Below are positions 22,294-35,011 of a stretch of DNA of 64,000 bases, in pieces. The DNA comes from Bombyx mori (Eukaryota > Arthropoda > Insecta > Lepidoptera > Bombycidae). Both the position numbers and the translations under genes were made by a program. Under the pieces are notes generated by a model. It had not been told where the DNA came from and did no database searches. It saw only the letters and a list, made by a program, of their open reading frames with translations. Within the stretch, counting starts at the first letter, position 1. The number at the start of each line of letters is the position of its first letter. The DNA lies in assembly GCF_030269925.1 (NCBI RefSeq), contig NC_085128.1, positions 15,130,501 to 15,194,500 of the forward strand. The letters run 5' to 3'.

Positions 22294-22339
22294 CGGCGAA
22301 TACGTCAAAAAGCTCGACGCGAAACCTAACTCATATGAT

Positions 22340-22503
22340 CTCACGGAGGATCTTCTCCGTGGATCGCGATTCTAATCCGGTAGTAGATGCATTGGAAAAA
22401 TCGAGTTTCTCGGGCAGCTCTTACCAAATCCCACTCCTCTCGGCTGTTCCCGTGCTCGCCCAACTGTTAAAATTGGAAAGACATTCGGACGCTCCCATAA
22501 TAT
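22340..22503 (+). mobile_element. Jockey-like LINE 3' untranslated fragment
   Basis: GATCTTCTCCGTGGATCGCG, GTAGTAGATGCATTGG and, later, AAATTGGAAAGACATTCGG parallel the tail of the element at 41459-41944. It is old and without coding. Confidence 0.5.
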
Positions 22504-22534
22504 TATTTTTTTGTCGTGCACTAGAACTTACCTT

Positions 22535-22780
22535 CTTTTTTTTATTGCTTGGATAGGTGGACGAACTCACAGCCCACCTGGTGTTAAGTGTTTACTGGGA
22601 GCCCATAGACATCCACAACGTAAATGCGCCACCCATCTTGAGATATAAGTTCTAAGGTCTCAAGTATAGTTACAACGGCTGCCCCACCCTTCATACCGAA
22701 ACGCATTACTGCTTCACGGTAGAAATAGGCAGGGTGGTGGTACCCACCCGCGCGGACTCATAAGAGGTCCTACCACCAGT
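22535..22780 (-). mobile_element. Bm1 SINE, head missing
   Basis: Plus strand runs TTTATTGCTTGGATAGGTGG to AGAGGTCCTACCACCAGT. It is a typical minus-strand Bm1 truncated at its 5' end. Confidence 0.88.
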
Positions 22781-23188
22781 AAAAAACCTATTCGACCTAC
22801 CTATTCGATTATCTATTTCGATATTGGCATATTGTAATAAATACCACTCAAGCACGCTCTCCACCGTATACAGCTATTGAATTGATAATTTCCTGCTTAC
22901 AACTATGAACACTTTCCATTAAATTCTTATCTCGAACGGAGTACAGAGTGCAGCCGCCTCGCACAAAAGCGATTCACTTCCTCTTATGTCACAGTTTCTT
23001 CAAATACTTTCATTTCCGAATACGGTAACGCGGGTCGTTTACAAATGATCGGGTAGAAAAATGCAATTATTTCTTCTTCGTTATTACGTAATATGTTTTT
23101 ATTTTTATTTTTTGGCTATTCGTAATTCGTGTCGTATAGTTAGTCAGACTTGTGTTGGAAACAATCAATCAATCAGTTTCGGACATTG

Positions 23189-23535
23189 ATTTGATGGTGA
23201 GTGGTTACCGTCGCTCATAGACGTCAGCAATGCCAGGGGCAGAGCCAAACCGCTGCCTACCGTTTAATACTCTCCACAAGCCTCGTTTGAAGAAGGACAT
23301 GTCATAGCGCCCGGGAAACACCGTGGAGGGAGCTCATTCTATAGCCGGATGGTACGTGGCAAAAAAGACCTCTGGAAACGCACTGTGGATGACCGCAGTG
23401 GCTCCAGGTAGTATGGATGAACTCTACTCCGGTGGCGGGCGGTGGGATGGTAAAAACGAGATGCCGGTATCATCTCGAACAATTCCTCAGAGCACTCCCC
23501 ATGGAACATACGGTACAAAATACAACGATTGTTGT
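23189..23535 (-). pseudogene. Family C retrotransposon 3' end, broken ORF2
   Basis: It is the inverted counterpart of 18720-19090 and keeps the same words. In the LWNELP motif the tryptophan codon is a stop (TAG), and a lost base in the next proline stretch shifts the frame, so it cannot code. Frames on the plus strand here (23323-23571, 23417-23656) are antisense shadows. Confidence 0.78.
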
Positions 23536-25820
23536 GGTTGTTCTTCGAGAACGGGTCAGTGTTCTGATTAGCAGTCGAGCGTACTTATATCATGTGCGAT
23601 TTTTGGCAGCGGTGTGTAAAGATATTCTTTCGTTGATTTTACAAAATCTCTTGTGAGCAGTAAGCATATAAAATATAATTACCTATACTACTAATAATAA
23701 TATTGTTTAAATATAACAAAGGCTAAAATTTGATAAAAAAAGCGTAAACATTTAAGTAATTTATTGAATATTTTATCAGGAACACGATTGTTTCCTGTAA
23801 GAAAAGGCGGCTTTTTCCAACTAACGCAATTTTAACCGAAGATTTTTGTAACAGTATATTTATTTATATACTATCATATTTTTTGTTCTATCGTGGCTCT
23901 TCATTTATTTATATGTAGAGCTACGCTTATGCGCATCTTTTTTTATTATCCTTCTAAATGTACTAGATAGAGTCTATTCTGACAAATGAATGTCTTTCAA
24001 TTGATCTTAATCCTGTATCAGAGTTATGCGACAAAACAGCAAATTTGATGTCGTTTAGTTTTTCAGAGCCTAGTTTTTATTATGGGATTAAAATATGTAA
24101 AAAACGTTTTACTACATGTAAAGGTCACGACGCGGTGACAACTTAATATCGAGTTGGTCACGAACACGTCTGCCTGTCTTAATTAATAAGAATACAAAAA
24201 ATATCTAGATGATTTCTTTAATTTTAAAATATTTAGAAAGTAATTCGAAATGCTCGTATTCACGAATTATGTATATAGAGTTTTTAAGTGGCAGATTTAA
24301 ATACGTTTTTTTTATTATTTAGAATTCTTTATACGCAGCTTATGTTTTATTACATAACAAATACCAACACAGAAAAACATAAAATAGTGAGTCGACAAGT
24401 GCTTAAAAAATCTTTTGAACTTCATAAGTCTCATACAATTTAACGCCAATTATTTTAATGTTGAAAATTTGTTGGTCCGACATAACGATGCGAAAATAGA
24501 ATGTTTGCTCGGAAGATTTTCGCGAATTCGCAATCACTTTGATGTGTTAATAATACGCACAACACATGAGCCAGTCAATAACCGCCTCGTTCTGAGATGG
24601 CAAACTGTCGTCCCATATACCGTTTCGGCGCTTGGTATTTTGCTATTTATAGCTAATAGTAATAAGACTGGTTGGTGCGCGTGTGAAGATATTTAATTTG
24701 TTGTTACCGACAAGTCGAATGTGGGTTAACATCGAGCTAAAATAGATCGTCGCCCGCCGTCCGATTTTAACGTGGAGTGACGAAAAATTAGGATATGCTA
24801 GATAGATCAGTTGCGGACAAAATACGGCTGGTGAAGTTATTTATTCTGGCCCGTCAACGCTCTTGTCGCATTCGTATAGTTTCAGAGACAGTCTTATATC
24901 GGTATTCCACGACTACCTCGTCATTTCTTTAACTGATCGATATTCTTATTCAGTTCTATAAAATTGCCTCCATTTAGAATAACAAGACACTTTTCCTCAG
25001 CTCAGCCGAGGAAACATTGGTATAAATCAAAGTACGTAGTATCGTACTTTAAGAAAGTCGAGGAAAATTTACACATATATGTATATCTGATTTGCGTGCA
25101 CACATTCAAAAGTTAGGATAACTGTAGTAGCAGTTTTTACAACAAATATACCAAAATTAAAATTAAAATGTATCATCTTCTCTATAAGCCTATATCTTGA
25201 GAAATAAACAAATAATTTATTGTCTAAATATTATTGTGTTGTTAATAAATAATAATTGAAAATGGTACAACCCTTAACCCTAAAATGAATTACCGAGCTG
25301 CTCCATCCAATATGAACGGTCCAATCTCCGCATTCGTAGATTCACGACAGAACGTCCGTAGTGTGATGAACTCGCTTCCGTTTTCATTATACACAAACTA
25401 TATAACGTACACGAGACGCTTCCCACTTACAGTCATAGTAGCACTGAATTAATTTGGACGCTCGTAATGTTTTTTTATATATTAAAACTATACTTACATT
25501 ACGAGAAGTGAAATTTGGTTTAAACGACATTTTTGCAACTTTACATGGGAGTTATTTAAAGTTTGAAAATTTGGAAAAAAATACTATAACTAAAAACATC
25601 GAACTGTTGATGCTAATAACTAATAAAACCAACCTTTATGTTGGAATGTTGCTTAAACCAAATAGCCTTTTACCTCTCGATACACCAAGTTTCACTCATA
25701 GGCCATAGTTCTCGTAAAATACGCTCAAGACCACGTTTGGAAATAAAATCTGTCAGAAATAAAAGCACCCTCAATAGCTACCGGCGTGGGTAATTATTTC
25801 ATTGGACAATATTAATTAGA
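23536..25820. other. Long AT-rich stretch, nothing recognised
   Basis: No family seen. The open frames 24415-24696 (93 codons) and 25454-25708 (84 codons) have no recognisable domain or good splice signals, and I cannot call them genes. A CG-richer patch (GATCGTCGCCCGCCGTCCGA) lies at about 24745. Confidence 0.45.
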
Positions 25821-25939
25821 GATATTCTAAGGTCTCAGTATAGTTATAGCGGCTGCCCCACCCTTCAAACCGAAACGCATTACTGCTTCACGGTAGTGTT
25901 ACCTACCAGCGCGGACTCTCAAGAGGTCCTACTACCAGT
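25821..25939 (-). mobile_element. Bm1 SINE, middle fragment
   Basis: TTCTAAGGTCTCAGTATAGT to GAGGTCCTACTACCAGT. The A-tail third is missing, and there is an internal deletion after CTTCACGGTAG. Confidence 0.75.
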
Positions 25940-26946
25940 AACATTTAAATTAAACAAACAAACAATAATAGTGGAAACAAAACGAAGGAAAGTCTATATT
26001 AGTCATAAACACTTTATTTCATTGACTGTAGCATGTTGTTACACACAGGCTTTTCCAATCGTGCGACATCATTTGCTTTACTCTTGTGCGTCATATTTCG
26101 TAATACCTGTCTCCCTTATGTCCTTTTGGACATTCGTAATCTCTATGATTTGCGGTCTTGCTTTACCGTTCTTGTTTGTAGACATTAAAAGCACATTTTC
26201 ATGATATTATAGTCTGATCTTCGTACATGAGCATACCATTTCTTTCAATCCGCAATTTCTAGGATGTGTTTTTTGTGTGCCTTATCTTGGAGTGTAACTC
26301 CGCCCGGTCATAGACTTTCGATTTTATGTTTTATGCCCTTTTTGTTCATAAGTATGTTTATCGATCAAACCTTGCTGACTTATAGTAAGTAATATTGATT
26401 TTACATCTTAAGGAGCTGAATATATATCTTTTAAAAGTAATATAGTGCGCTTAGATATTAAAAAATGTTACGTATTTTTAAATAGCATCACTGATTCACC
26501 ACGTAATACATAATTTTGACTCTAAAATACGTCTCAATCATCCATTATAATTCCGACACATAAATAATATTTAATAGCTTCGTTTTCATATCTTTGCAAA
26601 TCTAATACAAAACTACCAATACAATTGTTACGTAATATTTAAATTATTTGCGCATTAATGAAAGTAAAACGTCAGCATTATCGCTAATAACATCCACAAA
26701 TTGTGGTCTGTTAACTTTCGTTCAGATAATAATCCTCCATTCTCTGATATTAATAGCAAATATAAAGGTGGGCGTTTGAAAATTGGAGCCATAAACACTT
26801 GTGAAGAATTCCAATTTGAAATTGTAAAAATTTTGCATATACCAAAACCAAAATATTGCTGTGCCATAAATATAGCCTGCAAATTTTTTTTCTAATTATA
26901 AACGTAATGAAATCTCGAACGACCACCACCTACCCGCGCGTTTGTG
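25940..26946. other. No gene seen
   Basis: AT-rich unique DNA. The overlapping short frames at 26655-26895 on opposite strands show no recognisable motif. Confidence 0.4.
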
Positions 26947-27187
26947 TGGTAGGACCTCTTGTAAGTCCGCACGGGTAGGTACCACCACCCTGCCTATTTC
27001 CGCCGTGAAGCAGTAATGCGTTTCGGTTTCAAGGGTGGGGCAGCCGTTGTAACTATACTGAGACCTTAGAACTTATATCTCAAAGTGAGTGGCGCATTTA
27101 CGTTGTAGATATCTATGGGCTCCGGTAACCACTTAACACCAGGTGGGCTGTGAGCTCGTTCACCCAGCTAAGCAATAAAATAAAAAA
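26947..27187 (+). mobile_element. Bm1 SINE, 5'-truncated
   Basis: From GTGGTAGGACCTCTTGTAAG to CTAAGCAATAAAATAAAAAA. It lacks the head and the ACTG usually seen at the common truncation point. Confidence 0.85.
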
Positions 27188-28398
27188 GACAGTCAATTGT
27201 TTCAGTTGAAGGATAGTTAAACGACGATCTTTGTCATTGGCATTGTCCAAGGGCTCTAATTCCTCTTTAATAGTATTTACGCTAATAAAACTACGAACTA
27301 ATTAAACTTTATTAAATTCAACCGTAGTATCAAATACCATAAAATTTTACGCTTACAATTAAACCAATTCTTATTAATATAACAGCTTAAATTTCTAGTC
27401 TACCCGCGTTTAAGAATCATCTTCTATTGGAGCAAGTGATTAAAAAGCGTAAAGTAAACAGTTTTGGCCAAACTAATACTATAAATACGTATTATTGGGA
27501 AAATATTACATAGAATAATAATACGATTTTCACTTTGATCATGAATAGAAACTTTAAGCTTTGTAACACTAATTTTAAAAAGCCTTTGATCACGTTTTTG
27601 TTATTTAAATACTGATGTTAGTTTCATTATTATAATTCGTGAAATAATCTGACAGCGTATTTGCTATCCCAATATTATACATGCGTTGCATAATGACATC
27701 CGATATATCGATGAATATTTATAAAGTTGTATATTTGTTGTCATGTTGTTACTATTTTTATTATTAGCCTACCTACCACCAGTAACTGCAGGTTGATTAA
27801 CGCAGTACTTAGAGAGAGTACTGTTGCCTATTCTCCAACGAATCCCTTAGTCTTCTTTTGCGATAGCCAAAAGAAGAGATGTGCTTTCCGTTACTATTCA
27901 TTCGCTCTTCGTGAAGCTATGTAGTCAGTTGTTAGCACTAAAGTTTCCGTCACTATTGAATTAAGAGACGTGATGCGCAAGGTGTCTCCGGTAATTGGTC
28001 CTTTTCATATTTTAATGACAGTCACGCCAACATCACATTGGATACTCGGAAAGGTACGCGATTCTGCTCGCTTTTAAATTTTATTTAATAAATATGTAAC
28101 CGTTTTATTGTTAGTGCTGTAATAATTATGTTAAAAATATGAATGCTATTATAAATTGAAGACATGAGTGAATAAAGGAGTTAAGTACAATTTTTAAGAT
28201 TTTTGAGTTTTTACATTGAATGAAGGTGTTATGTACCTATAAACCATATTAGACCTTAAAACTTATCGGACTTAAAGGCTCTTTTTAAAAATTGCCTGTG
28301 ATGAAGGATTTATGTACCTACGAAGAAAAGATACAAGTAACAAAAATTTTTTGCCCGTTTTCTCAAAATTAACAAATTCTATCATATCCCCTTCATCC
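27188..28398. other. No gene seen
   Basis: AT-rich, apparently unique. Nothing recognised on either strand. Confidence 0.4.
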
Positions 28399-28600
28399 AC
28401 ATGGCGGGTAGCCATCATACAACGCAAGGTAATTGACAGATGCCTGAATCTCGCTTACGACATTTTCAAGATAAAGCGCATATATACAAGTTCTGAACAA
28501 CAACATTCGGACCGTCGGTCTATCGAGCAGTATCACCCACTCGGTGGAAGATCTTCCCTTTGTCGTAAGCCCCAAACACTCATGTCTTCAACTATATACA
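28399..28600 (+). repeat. Family E dispersed repeat, copy 1
   Basis: GGCGGGTAGCCATCATACAA, CTCGCTTACGACATTTTCAA, ATATACAAGTTCTGAACAAC and GACCGTCGGTCTATCGAGCA recur, inverted, at 47397-47600 and partly at 31700-31800. One frame keeps similar peptide (SRLRHFQDK, then TTTFGPSVYRA) in this copy and in 47397, hinting at a former coding sequence. I do not recognise the family. Confidence 0.55.
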
Positions 28601-29174
28601 GTTTCCAGTCATATGCTTTATCAAAATCAGTTCGAACTTGACAAACTTCAATATTTACAGTTTACAGTACCATCACTGTCTAGCTCTGAAGTAGTAAAGA
28701 TAACAAAACTGGTAATACGAAACGACCTACCGGCTTAACGGTGCAACGTTGAATAACTAACCAGCTGTTTTGACATGGACGCAGTCAGCAGATGGTATTC
28801 AAGAACTTAAGTCATAAAAATCGATCGATCATTTGCATTGCAATCAAGCGAATCGCCACTTTATGTAATATGTTTTTATGGTCTGTATCAAATATTTTAA
28901 TGAGTTCTCTTACGACTGTTCGAGTCAGATTAAGGATACGATGCATTCGCGGACTGACTTCCACGATGAAGGTAATCACGACCTGTAAAAAGAACCGAAC
29001 CCACAAAAATAATAATTTTCGTAATAGTTATACTATACAGGGTGTCCCCGAAAGAGTGGATAATCCTGAAACACCTCATAGTAGAGCTATTGAGGACTTA
29101 AAATAAATATTTTTTTTTTCTTTGGTAGTACCCAAATTAAACAAAGAAAAAATACCAAAATTCATGATTAAAAT

Positions 29175-29257
29175 TGAAGACCACCTCCTCGCAACAAGAG
29201 TTTATTACGGACCATTCCACGCCATTTGCCTCTATCTGCCGCCGCAAAAGCACCTAC
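29175..29257 (-). pseudogene. RTE-type reverse transcriptase scrap
   Basis: The minus strand encodes GAFAAADRGKWRGMVRNKLL then a glycine/arginine stretch. It aligns with the KDRGRWREVV region at 1496-1705. Only about 25 codons survive, with no start or stop of its own. Confidence 0.6.
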
Positions 29258-29595
29258 TGATATATAAAATCATCATGTATAATTTATAACAGAAACAACT
29301 GATTTTTTTAATTAAAAAAGTGTTTTTTTACAATCATTAATATTAAATGAGCAGGCAAAATCCGTATATGCTAAATTAAAAAACAAGAAAATGCGTACGC
29401 TTGTCCCATTTATCAATATCGGTCAAGGCGATCTCCAATTACCGAAAACACGTTCGGTTAATTAATCGTTTCTGTTTTAACGACCAAGAAAATTAGCATT
29501 TTAATCTAAAATCGCGTTTGTATATGAAAACGCTTCAGTCTAAATGCCGTAACTAATTTATTTGGAGACCAAGGCAGAATATTTTTATTGTTATC

Positions 29596-29919
29596 TATAC
29601 TTTAATATTATAAAACTGAAGAGTTTGTTTGTTTGAACGCGCTAATCTCAGGAACTACTGGTCCGATTTGAAAAATTCTTTCAGTATTAGAAGGCCCATT
29701 TATTGAGGAAGGCTATAATAGGCTTTATAACATCACGGTAAGATCAATACAAGTGGAGCATCAATAAAGAATGTTTCTAAATAGGTGTTTAAATAGCTCC
29801 TTAAGATTCTATAATTCAAAAATATCTTCACTTCCTACGTAAATGAAGTGGGGGGTAAAATTTAGCGTTATGCTAAAGTAACTATTCCACGTGGACGGAG
29901 TCGCGGGCAAAAGTCAGTT
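29596..29919 (+). mobile_element. Helitron-like element, diverged
   Basis: Starts TCTATACTTTAATATTATAA, has GGAACTACTGGTCCGATTTG and ends GTCGCGGGCAAAAGTCAG. The expected CTAG end reads TCAG. Its order matches moth Helitrons, but copies of this subfamily are not otherwise seen in the window. Confidence 0.5.
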
Positions 29920-30770
29920 ATCTTGATAGATGAATCTGCTGGGAATGTAGCTTTGTTTGTTTGTATTGTATTTATCAAAGCCCATCATTGGCTTCCTTCA
30001 TAAAACGCATTTGAAAATTACAAAACTGTACAAAATGACATTATGTGGTTAACATTATGTAAGGTATAGCATATCGGTGACCGCATTTACCTCCAATGTC
30101 GTATGTGACCAGGCGTGCCCTTCCACCGTTTCGAGCTATCTGCAGAACGAAAGCGCATTGGACATTATTATTGCTGAGTGGAAAGAAACTAATCATAAAC
30201 TTTTCAAGCTTGCTCGTTATAAAGATATAAGAAGGAGAAAGAAAAAAACGAAAAGGCTTAATTAAAAAAAAAAACAATTCTTAAATCGCATTGGTACGTA
30301 AATTGATATTGTACTTAAAATATTATTTTGTATTTGTGTGTTCACGACTGTACCCAACTAACATACCTACCTACGTAGCTCTAGTAATTCTTTTAAAATA
30401 ATATTTTGCTTTTCTCAGTTTCACCGGTTTTATTAGCACCGAAATCACCTTGGTCTAGACGACTTTATCTTTTTTGTTTAAATTAAAGCAACCTAAGCTG
30501 AAACTTAAAATCATAATATTAAATATGAAACTTTAATATTTGTAGTTTTCTCTTTAAAAAATAACGAGAGCAAACAACAGAAAATCGGTAAGTACTGATT
30601 CGTTTTGAAATGAAAAACTCATTCATGCTACATTGAAGTTGGCTTCGATTTGTATTTTTTTTTTTTAAACACTACCTTTCAATTATCTACTGCATTGAAA
30701 AGAGATTCTCTTATCAATCAGATTTAAAACTATTCGCATTTAGAGTCTATGTTATTTATAACCCTGTCAT
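29920..30770. other. No gene seen
   Basis: AT-rich. Short frames at 30041-30277 lie on both strands over the same bases and end in lysine-rich low complexity, so they look like chance. Confidence 0.4.
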
Positions 30771-31070
30771 AAAGGAATATATGAGTCGTCTATTATCAAA
30801 GGTGGCAATCTGTACATTTGGACAAAATTTTTTTATTGATATGTCAATACAGATTTATTTGAATATAATCGTCTCCTTCAAAGAATACGGTTCAAAACCT
30901 GCATTAAATAAAGGTTAATAGTTAACCTGTTATTTATCTAAGATGTCGTTCCGAAGAGTTTTGTGACTGCCAATGGAATACAAAGTCAATAATTCGTTTT
31001 TCTGATTTACCAATCATTGTCCAAAAGTCAGATTGCCGCCTTTGATAATAGACGACTCATATATTCCTTT
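30771..31070. mobile_element. MITE with ~55-bp terminal inverted repeats
   Basis: The left end AAAGGAATATATGAGTCGTC continues TATTATCAAAGGTGGCAATC, and the right end is its reverse complement with one change in the first 42 bases. Similarity continues to TTTGGACAA, about 55 bp in all. The 300-bp element is non-coding and could fold into a long hairpin. Flanks (GTCAT and GCATA) show no clear target duplication, so the superfamily is open. Confidence 0.82.
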
Positions 31071-31378
31071 GCATAATCGTGTCTCAAAATGAACCTTATA
31101 AAACCAGGCGCATTCTCATTAAGTGAATAATGTTTTCCACAAAAGGATTCGATTCGCTAGATTTACTCCGTCCGATGTCCTAGTAATACAAGCTGCTTCG
31201 TGACAGATGGCGGGGTCGGCCACACGGCGCCAACTGTGCCTTATTTATATCATCTATATGTTGTATTAATTACAGTACTTACCTGTATTAAGTTTGTAGC
31301 GCAATTTATACAATTATTTCACGTGTATTTAAGGGTGTAATTTTTGTTTACGATAATGCTTACTGTGAGTGTGTATTC

Positions 31379-31629
31379 TTTTTTTTTATTGCTTAAATGG
31401 GTAGACGAGCTCACAGCCCACCTGGTGTTAAGTGGTTACTGGAGCCCATAGACATCTGCAACGTAAATGCGCCACCCACTTTGAGATGTAAGTTCTAAGG
31501 TCTCAAGTATAATTACAACGGCTGCTCCACCCTTAAAACCAAAAACGCATTACTGCTTCACGGCAGGAATAGGCAGGGTGGTGGTATGGTACCTACCCGT
31601 GCGTACTCACAAGAGGTCCTACCACCAGT
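31379..31629 (-). mobile_element. Bm1 SINE, head missing
   Basis: Plus strand from a T run and TTATTGCTTAAATGGGTAGA to GAGGTCCTACCACCAGTA. Minor changes include a duplicated GGTATGGTA. Confidence 0.88.
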
Positions 31630-31699
31630 AATATATTATAATAATTATAAAATGTGGTCACAAGTCAAGACGCATAGAATATACTTTTATTTGCCAAAT

Positions 31700-31800
31700 G
31701 ACGATACGAGCAGTTGATGTTGCTCGGTAGACCGACAGTCCGAATGTTGTATTTCGGGACTTGTATATAAGCAAGCTTCACAACTTACGCGTTCACAACT
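31700..31800 (-). repeat. Family E dispersed repeat, partial copy
   Basis: TGTTGCTCGGTAGACCGACA, GTCCGAATGTTGTATTTCGG and GACTTGTATATAAGC match the inverse of 28450-28540 and the same strand as 47430-47510. Confidence 0.5.
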
Positions 31801-32850
31801 TAATGGAACCGATGCAGTATGTCCACACGGAATTACTAATTACATGAGATAGATAAAATCAAAACGATTGTTTATCGCCCTGGATAATCAAGCTGTCCCA
31901 TCTGATTTTAACCCCTGAGCGTCACAATATGAATGACGCCTTGAGTTTTTTTTCAATTCAGAAAGCGTTACTACTTTGCGGTAGAAATAGGCGTGATAAT
32001 GGTACTTAAATTTAAATAAAGAAATAGGTACTTTTTAGGTTTCTGGAACAGTCTACGCGATGAACGTATGAACTTTGCTAATAATTTCGACTTCGTCTGA
32101 CACTTCACCAAGGGAAGTTCAACCATTGATAAAAACCGAAATCTGATATTCATTTCGACCAAATACATAGAATATATTAATACATATACCATACTATCAG
32201 CATAAAATGTTTTATTTGCTTCAAAGAAACACAAAAGAATCTTTAGTTATCTAATCAGATGCGACTGAACTGCATGACAAAATTTTGGAAAATAAGTATC
32301 GAATAGAATTGTTTATTTTGAATTTGAATATTTATGAATTTTTGCGTTCTCTGATTACGTTCATGCTATATCCACATATGGTAGCGTGATTACCTAGTTC
32401 GATGATCAGATAACTAGTGTACGAAGTCAACGTGTGTGTACTGACACATTTTTTTTTACTTTATATATATTTGTTACATAAACATCTATATATTTCTACA
32501 TTACGAGAATAATCATTGGGAATATTTTAAAAACTTGCTTACGGATTGGTGTATTAATTTTTGTTGTCCATTACGTATCTATTGTTGAAATTTGTTTTGA
32601 ATGTGGTACGTGTTATTATTTAAAGCCTCTGCTCAAGTCAGTATAGAATTATTTAATAGACTTATTTAATAAAAGGAATGAACAAAAAATACCCTTCTTT
32701 ATCACTGTTTTGCTCTCCATATATAAACATGCGTATAATAAATCGGAAAATCCAGTGTCTGTACATTGAAGAAAAGTAATATAAATAGTAAGGATACCCT
32801 TAAATATTTTTATTACGAGTAAATCAAAGTAATATATTGTGATTATTTTC
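31801..32850. other. No gene seen
   Basis: AT-rich. About 31950-32010 has a faint minus-strand Bm1 scrap (CGTTACTACTTTGCGGTAGA). Open frames at 31971-32234 and 32649-32882 are AT-driven and show no motif. Confidence 0.4.
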
Positions 32851-32854
32851 TTCT

Positions 32855-33233
32855 CTATGTTTTTTTGTTTGTTTATTCTCACACATCGCCAGATCTACTG
32901 AACGGATTTCCTTCTATTTTTCGACAGAGACTTTGGAGCTTTAGAACCTGATGGCTTTATTTCATTAAAATCAGATATAGCTAAAATAATTATCGTGATT
33001 TAAAAAAATATGGCATTTCCTTAAATGTCAAATATTGAAGTTACATAGCAAATAATAATAATACAATACGAAAGAAACTGTTACGTTGTTACTTATGTGT
33101 GTTGTAATGTATGAAAACATTCTGAACCCTAAGGAAGAAAGAATAAAGGCTTTAATCCAACCTCTGAGCATAAATCTCGGCCACGAGATTTAAAGTCCAT
33201 CGTACACAGACAAAACTGCGGGCGGGATGCTAG
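32855..33233 (+). mobile_element. Helitron-like element, 3' end
   Basis: Has GTTTGTTTATTCTCACACAT, CAGATCTACTGAACGGATTT and an end ACTGCGGGCGGGATGCTAG before T. The CTAG end and the 'ACTGAACGGATTT' phrase are typical of moth Helitrons. The 5' boundary is unclear. Confidence 0.5.
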
Positions 33234-33246
33234 TATCCTAATAATC

Positions 33247-33497
33247 ACTGGTGGTAGGACCTCTTGGGAGTCCGCACGGGTAGGTACCACCACCCCGCCT
33301 ATTTCCGCCGTGAAGCAGTAATGCGTTTCGGTTCGAAGGGTGGGGTAGCCGTTATAACTATACTGAGATCTTAGAACTTATATCTCGAGGTGGGTGGCGC
33401 ATTTACGTTGTAGATGTCTATGGGCTCCAGTAACCACTTAACACCAGGTGGGCTGTGAGCTCGTCCATCCATCTAAGCAATAAAATAAAAATAAAAC
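33247..33497 (+). mobile_element. Bm1 SINE, 5'-truncated
   Basis: From ACTGGTGGTAGGACCTCTTG to CTAAGCAATAAAATAAAA. It shares GTTCGAAGGGTGGGG with the copy at 14055, so the two may belong to one Bm1 subfamily. Confidence 0.88.
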
Positions 33498-34304
33498 CTT
33501 AATCGTTTACTAGTTATAATTTTAACACGTATGTCATGCGTCGCTCTTATCTGTTATTGCAATTAAAATTCTTCCGTGTCTTTGTTGTGTCAATCGAAAT
33601 GTTTATAATCAAGTTTGTTACAGTGTTTTTGGGTTAGTTGCATTCGCTAATCGCACTGTCGCCATAATTAGGTACTTAATCACTGTGTTTACAGTGCTAG
33701 TCTACCCGAGCACAACATTTGAGATGACAATAACTGTAACATGTTATTATAATGTTATGTTTCCTTAATAGTTCCTAAATGCGTCTTAAAATCCTTTTGT
33801 ATTTCGTCCACACAGAACAAGAAAACCGGAATTTAGAAAAAGCAATACCTACCTATTCTCGTATAAATTTCACCACGATATTATATTATGTAAAATATAT
33901 CGTTGTATATTAATTTTATTGTATAATGACAAGTATAGATGAGACGCGCATAAAATATAGCATTTTATTAGAAATACGACCTGTTTGAATCTAAACAAAG
34001 AATCTTTATCGAAGGTATTAATATGTAATATATTTGTCATGCTTCTGATGTCTGTCATGGTATCATTTCTTTATCTCTTCTAAATATAACTTTAAAGAAA
34101 TATAAACACGTGTTAATCTCGACTATAGATCGATCAATCGTAGTGGTTTTTTTCTTCCAATCACAACTGTAAATCCGTTATTCCATAATAAAACAAGAGG
34201 CGATATAATATTTCATTTTGTCTTTTTTTTATTGCGTTCGAAGACAGGTGCAACTTTTGCACACCTGTTAGTCTGAGATCAACGTCGTCTGCTACCGCTT
34301 AATG
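33498..34304. other. No gene seen
   Basis: AT-rich unique DNA. No features recognised. Confidence 0.4.
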
Positions 34305-34485
34305 GTGGTTTGGCATTTTGTGAGCCCGCATAGGTAGGTATGTATCACCGCTCTGCCTATTTATGCCGTGAAGCAATGACGCGCTTCGGTTTTAAACCTG
34401 CAGTAGCCATTGTATCGTAAAACTGGGACTTAGGACTCATGTATCATGGTAATAACTTAACACCAGCTGAATTATGAGCTCGACT
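34305..34485 (+). mobile_element. Old degraded Bm1
   Basis: GTGAGCCCGCATAGGTAGG, GCCTATTTATGCCGTGAAGC, ATGACGCGCTTCGGTTTTAA and ATAACTTAACACCAGCTGA keep Bm1 order with many changes. It directly abuts an old family C fragment. Confidence 0.65.
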
Positions 34486-34640
34486 TGCCAAAGCGCTCAA
34501 GGAATACGGCGGGAAATTTAATGCCGAATGATCTCAGGAAACACTGTGTGGAAGAACGTAGCGGCTCCAAACAATTGAATGGTGCGATGGTAAAACCGTG
34601 ACGATTCTGATTTCGGAACGAGATAATATCGATGAGATTT
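34486..34640 (-). pseudogene. Old family C ORF2 fragment
   Basis: The minus strand has CLEPLRSSTQCFLRSFGIKF, which parallels YLEPLRSSTVRFQRSFLPRT of 18731. The LWN motif is lost. A longer open frame to 34858 runs beyond the homology and is not a real gene. Confidence 0.6.
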
Positions 34641-35011
34641 CGGTTTATGAATACAGTAAGTGCACTTGATACTTCGAGAACCTCGAAGGTCGACCCTGTG
34701 CTTATCGTATACACAAAAATAGAACATATCTCTTGAATTATTTGCGTCATCATTCTTGTCATTTGTTGTTTAACACTGAACATACCGTAACGGTTCCAAT
34801 GACCAATTTTGAACTTTTGTATTAAAAATATATGTGTCATCTTATTGCTTTTGCACACTTGACTTCGTGACTTTTCTTACCAATTTCTTACAACAGCTAT
34901 TTTTTTGTTTTTTTGTTTTGTTTCTTTTGAGTAATACTTGTAGTATACTGTTATGTACCCACTATAATAGAAATAGGTACCAGTAAGTGTTGGTATGATT
35001 AGTGTTAACCA

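Noticed and set aside
23323..23656. Two plus-strand frames of about 80 codons
   Set aside because: They are the antisense of the decayed family C ORF2 end on the minus strand.
34472..34858. 128-codon minus-strand frame as a host gene
   Set aside because: Its C-terminal part is an old family C ORF2 fragment; the N-terminal part has no motif and no splice or start support.
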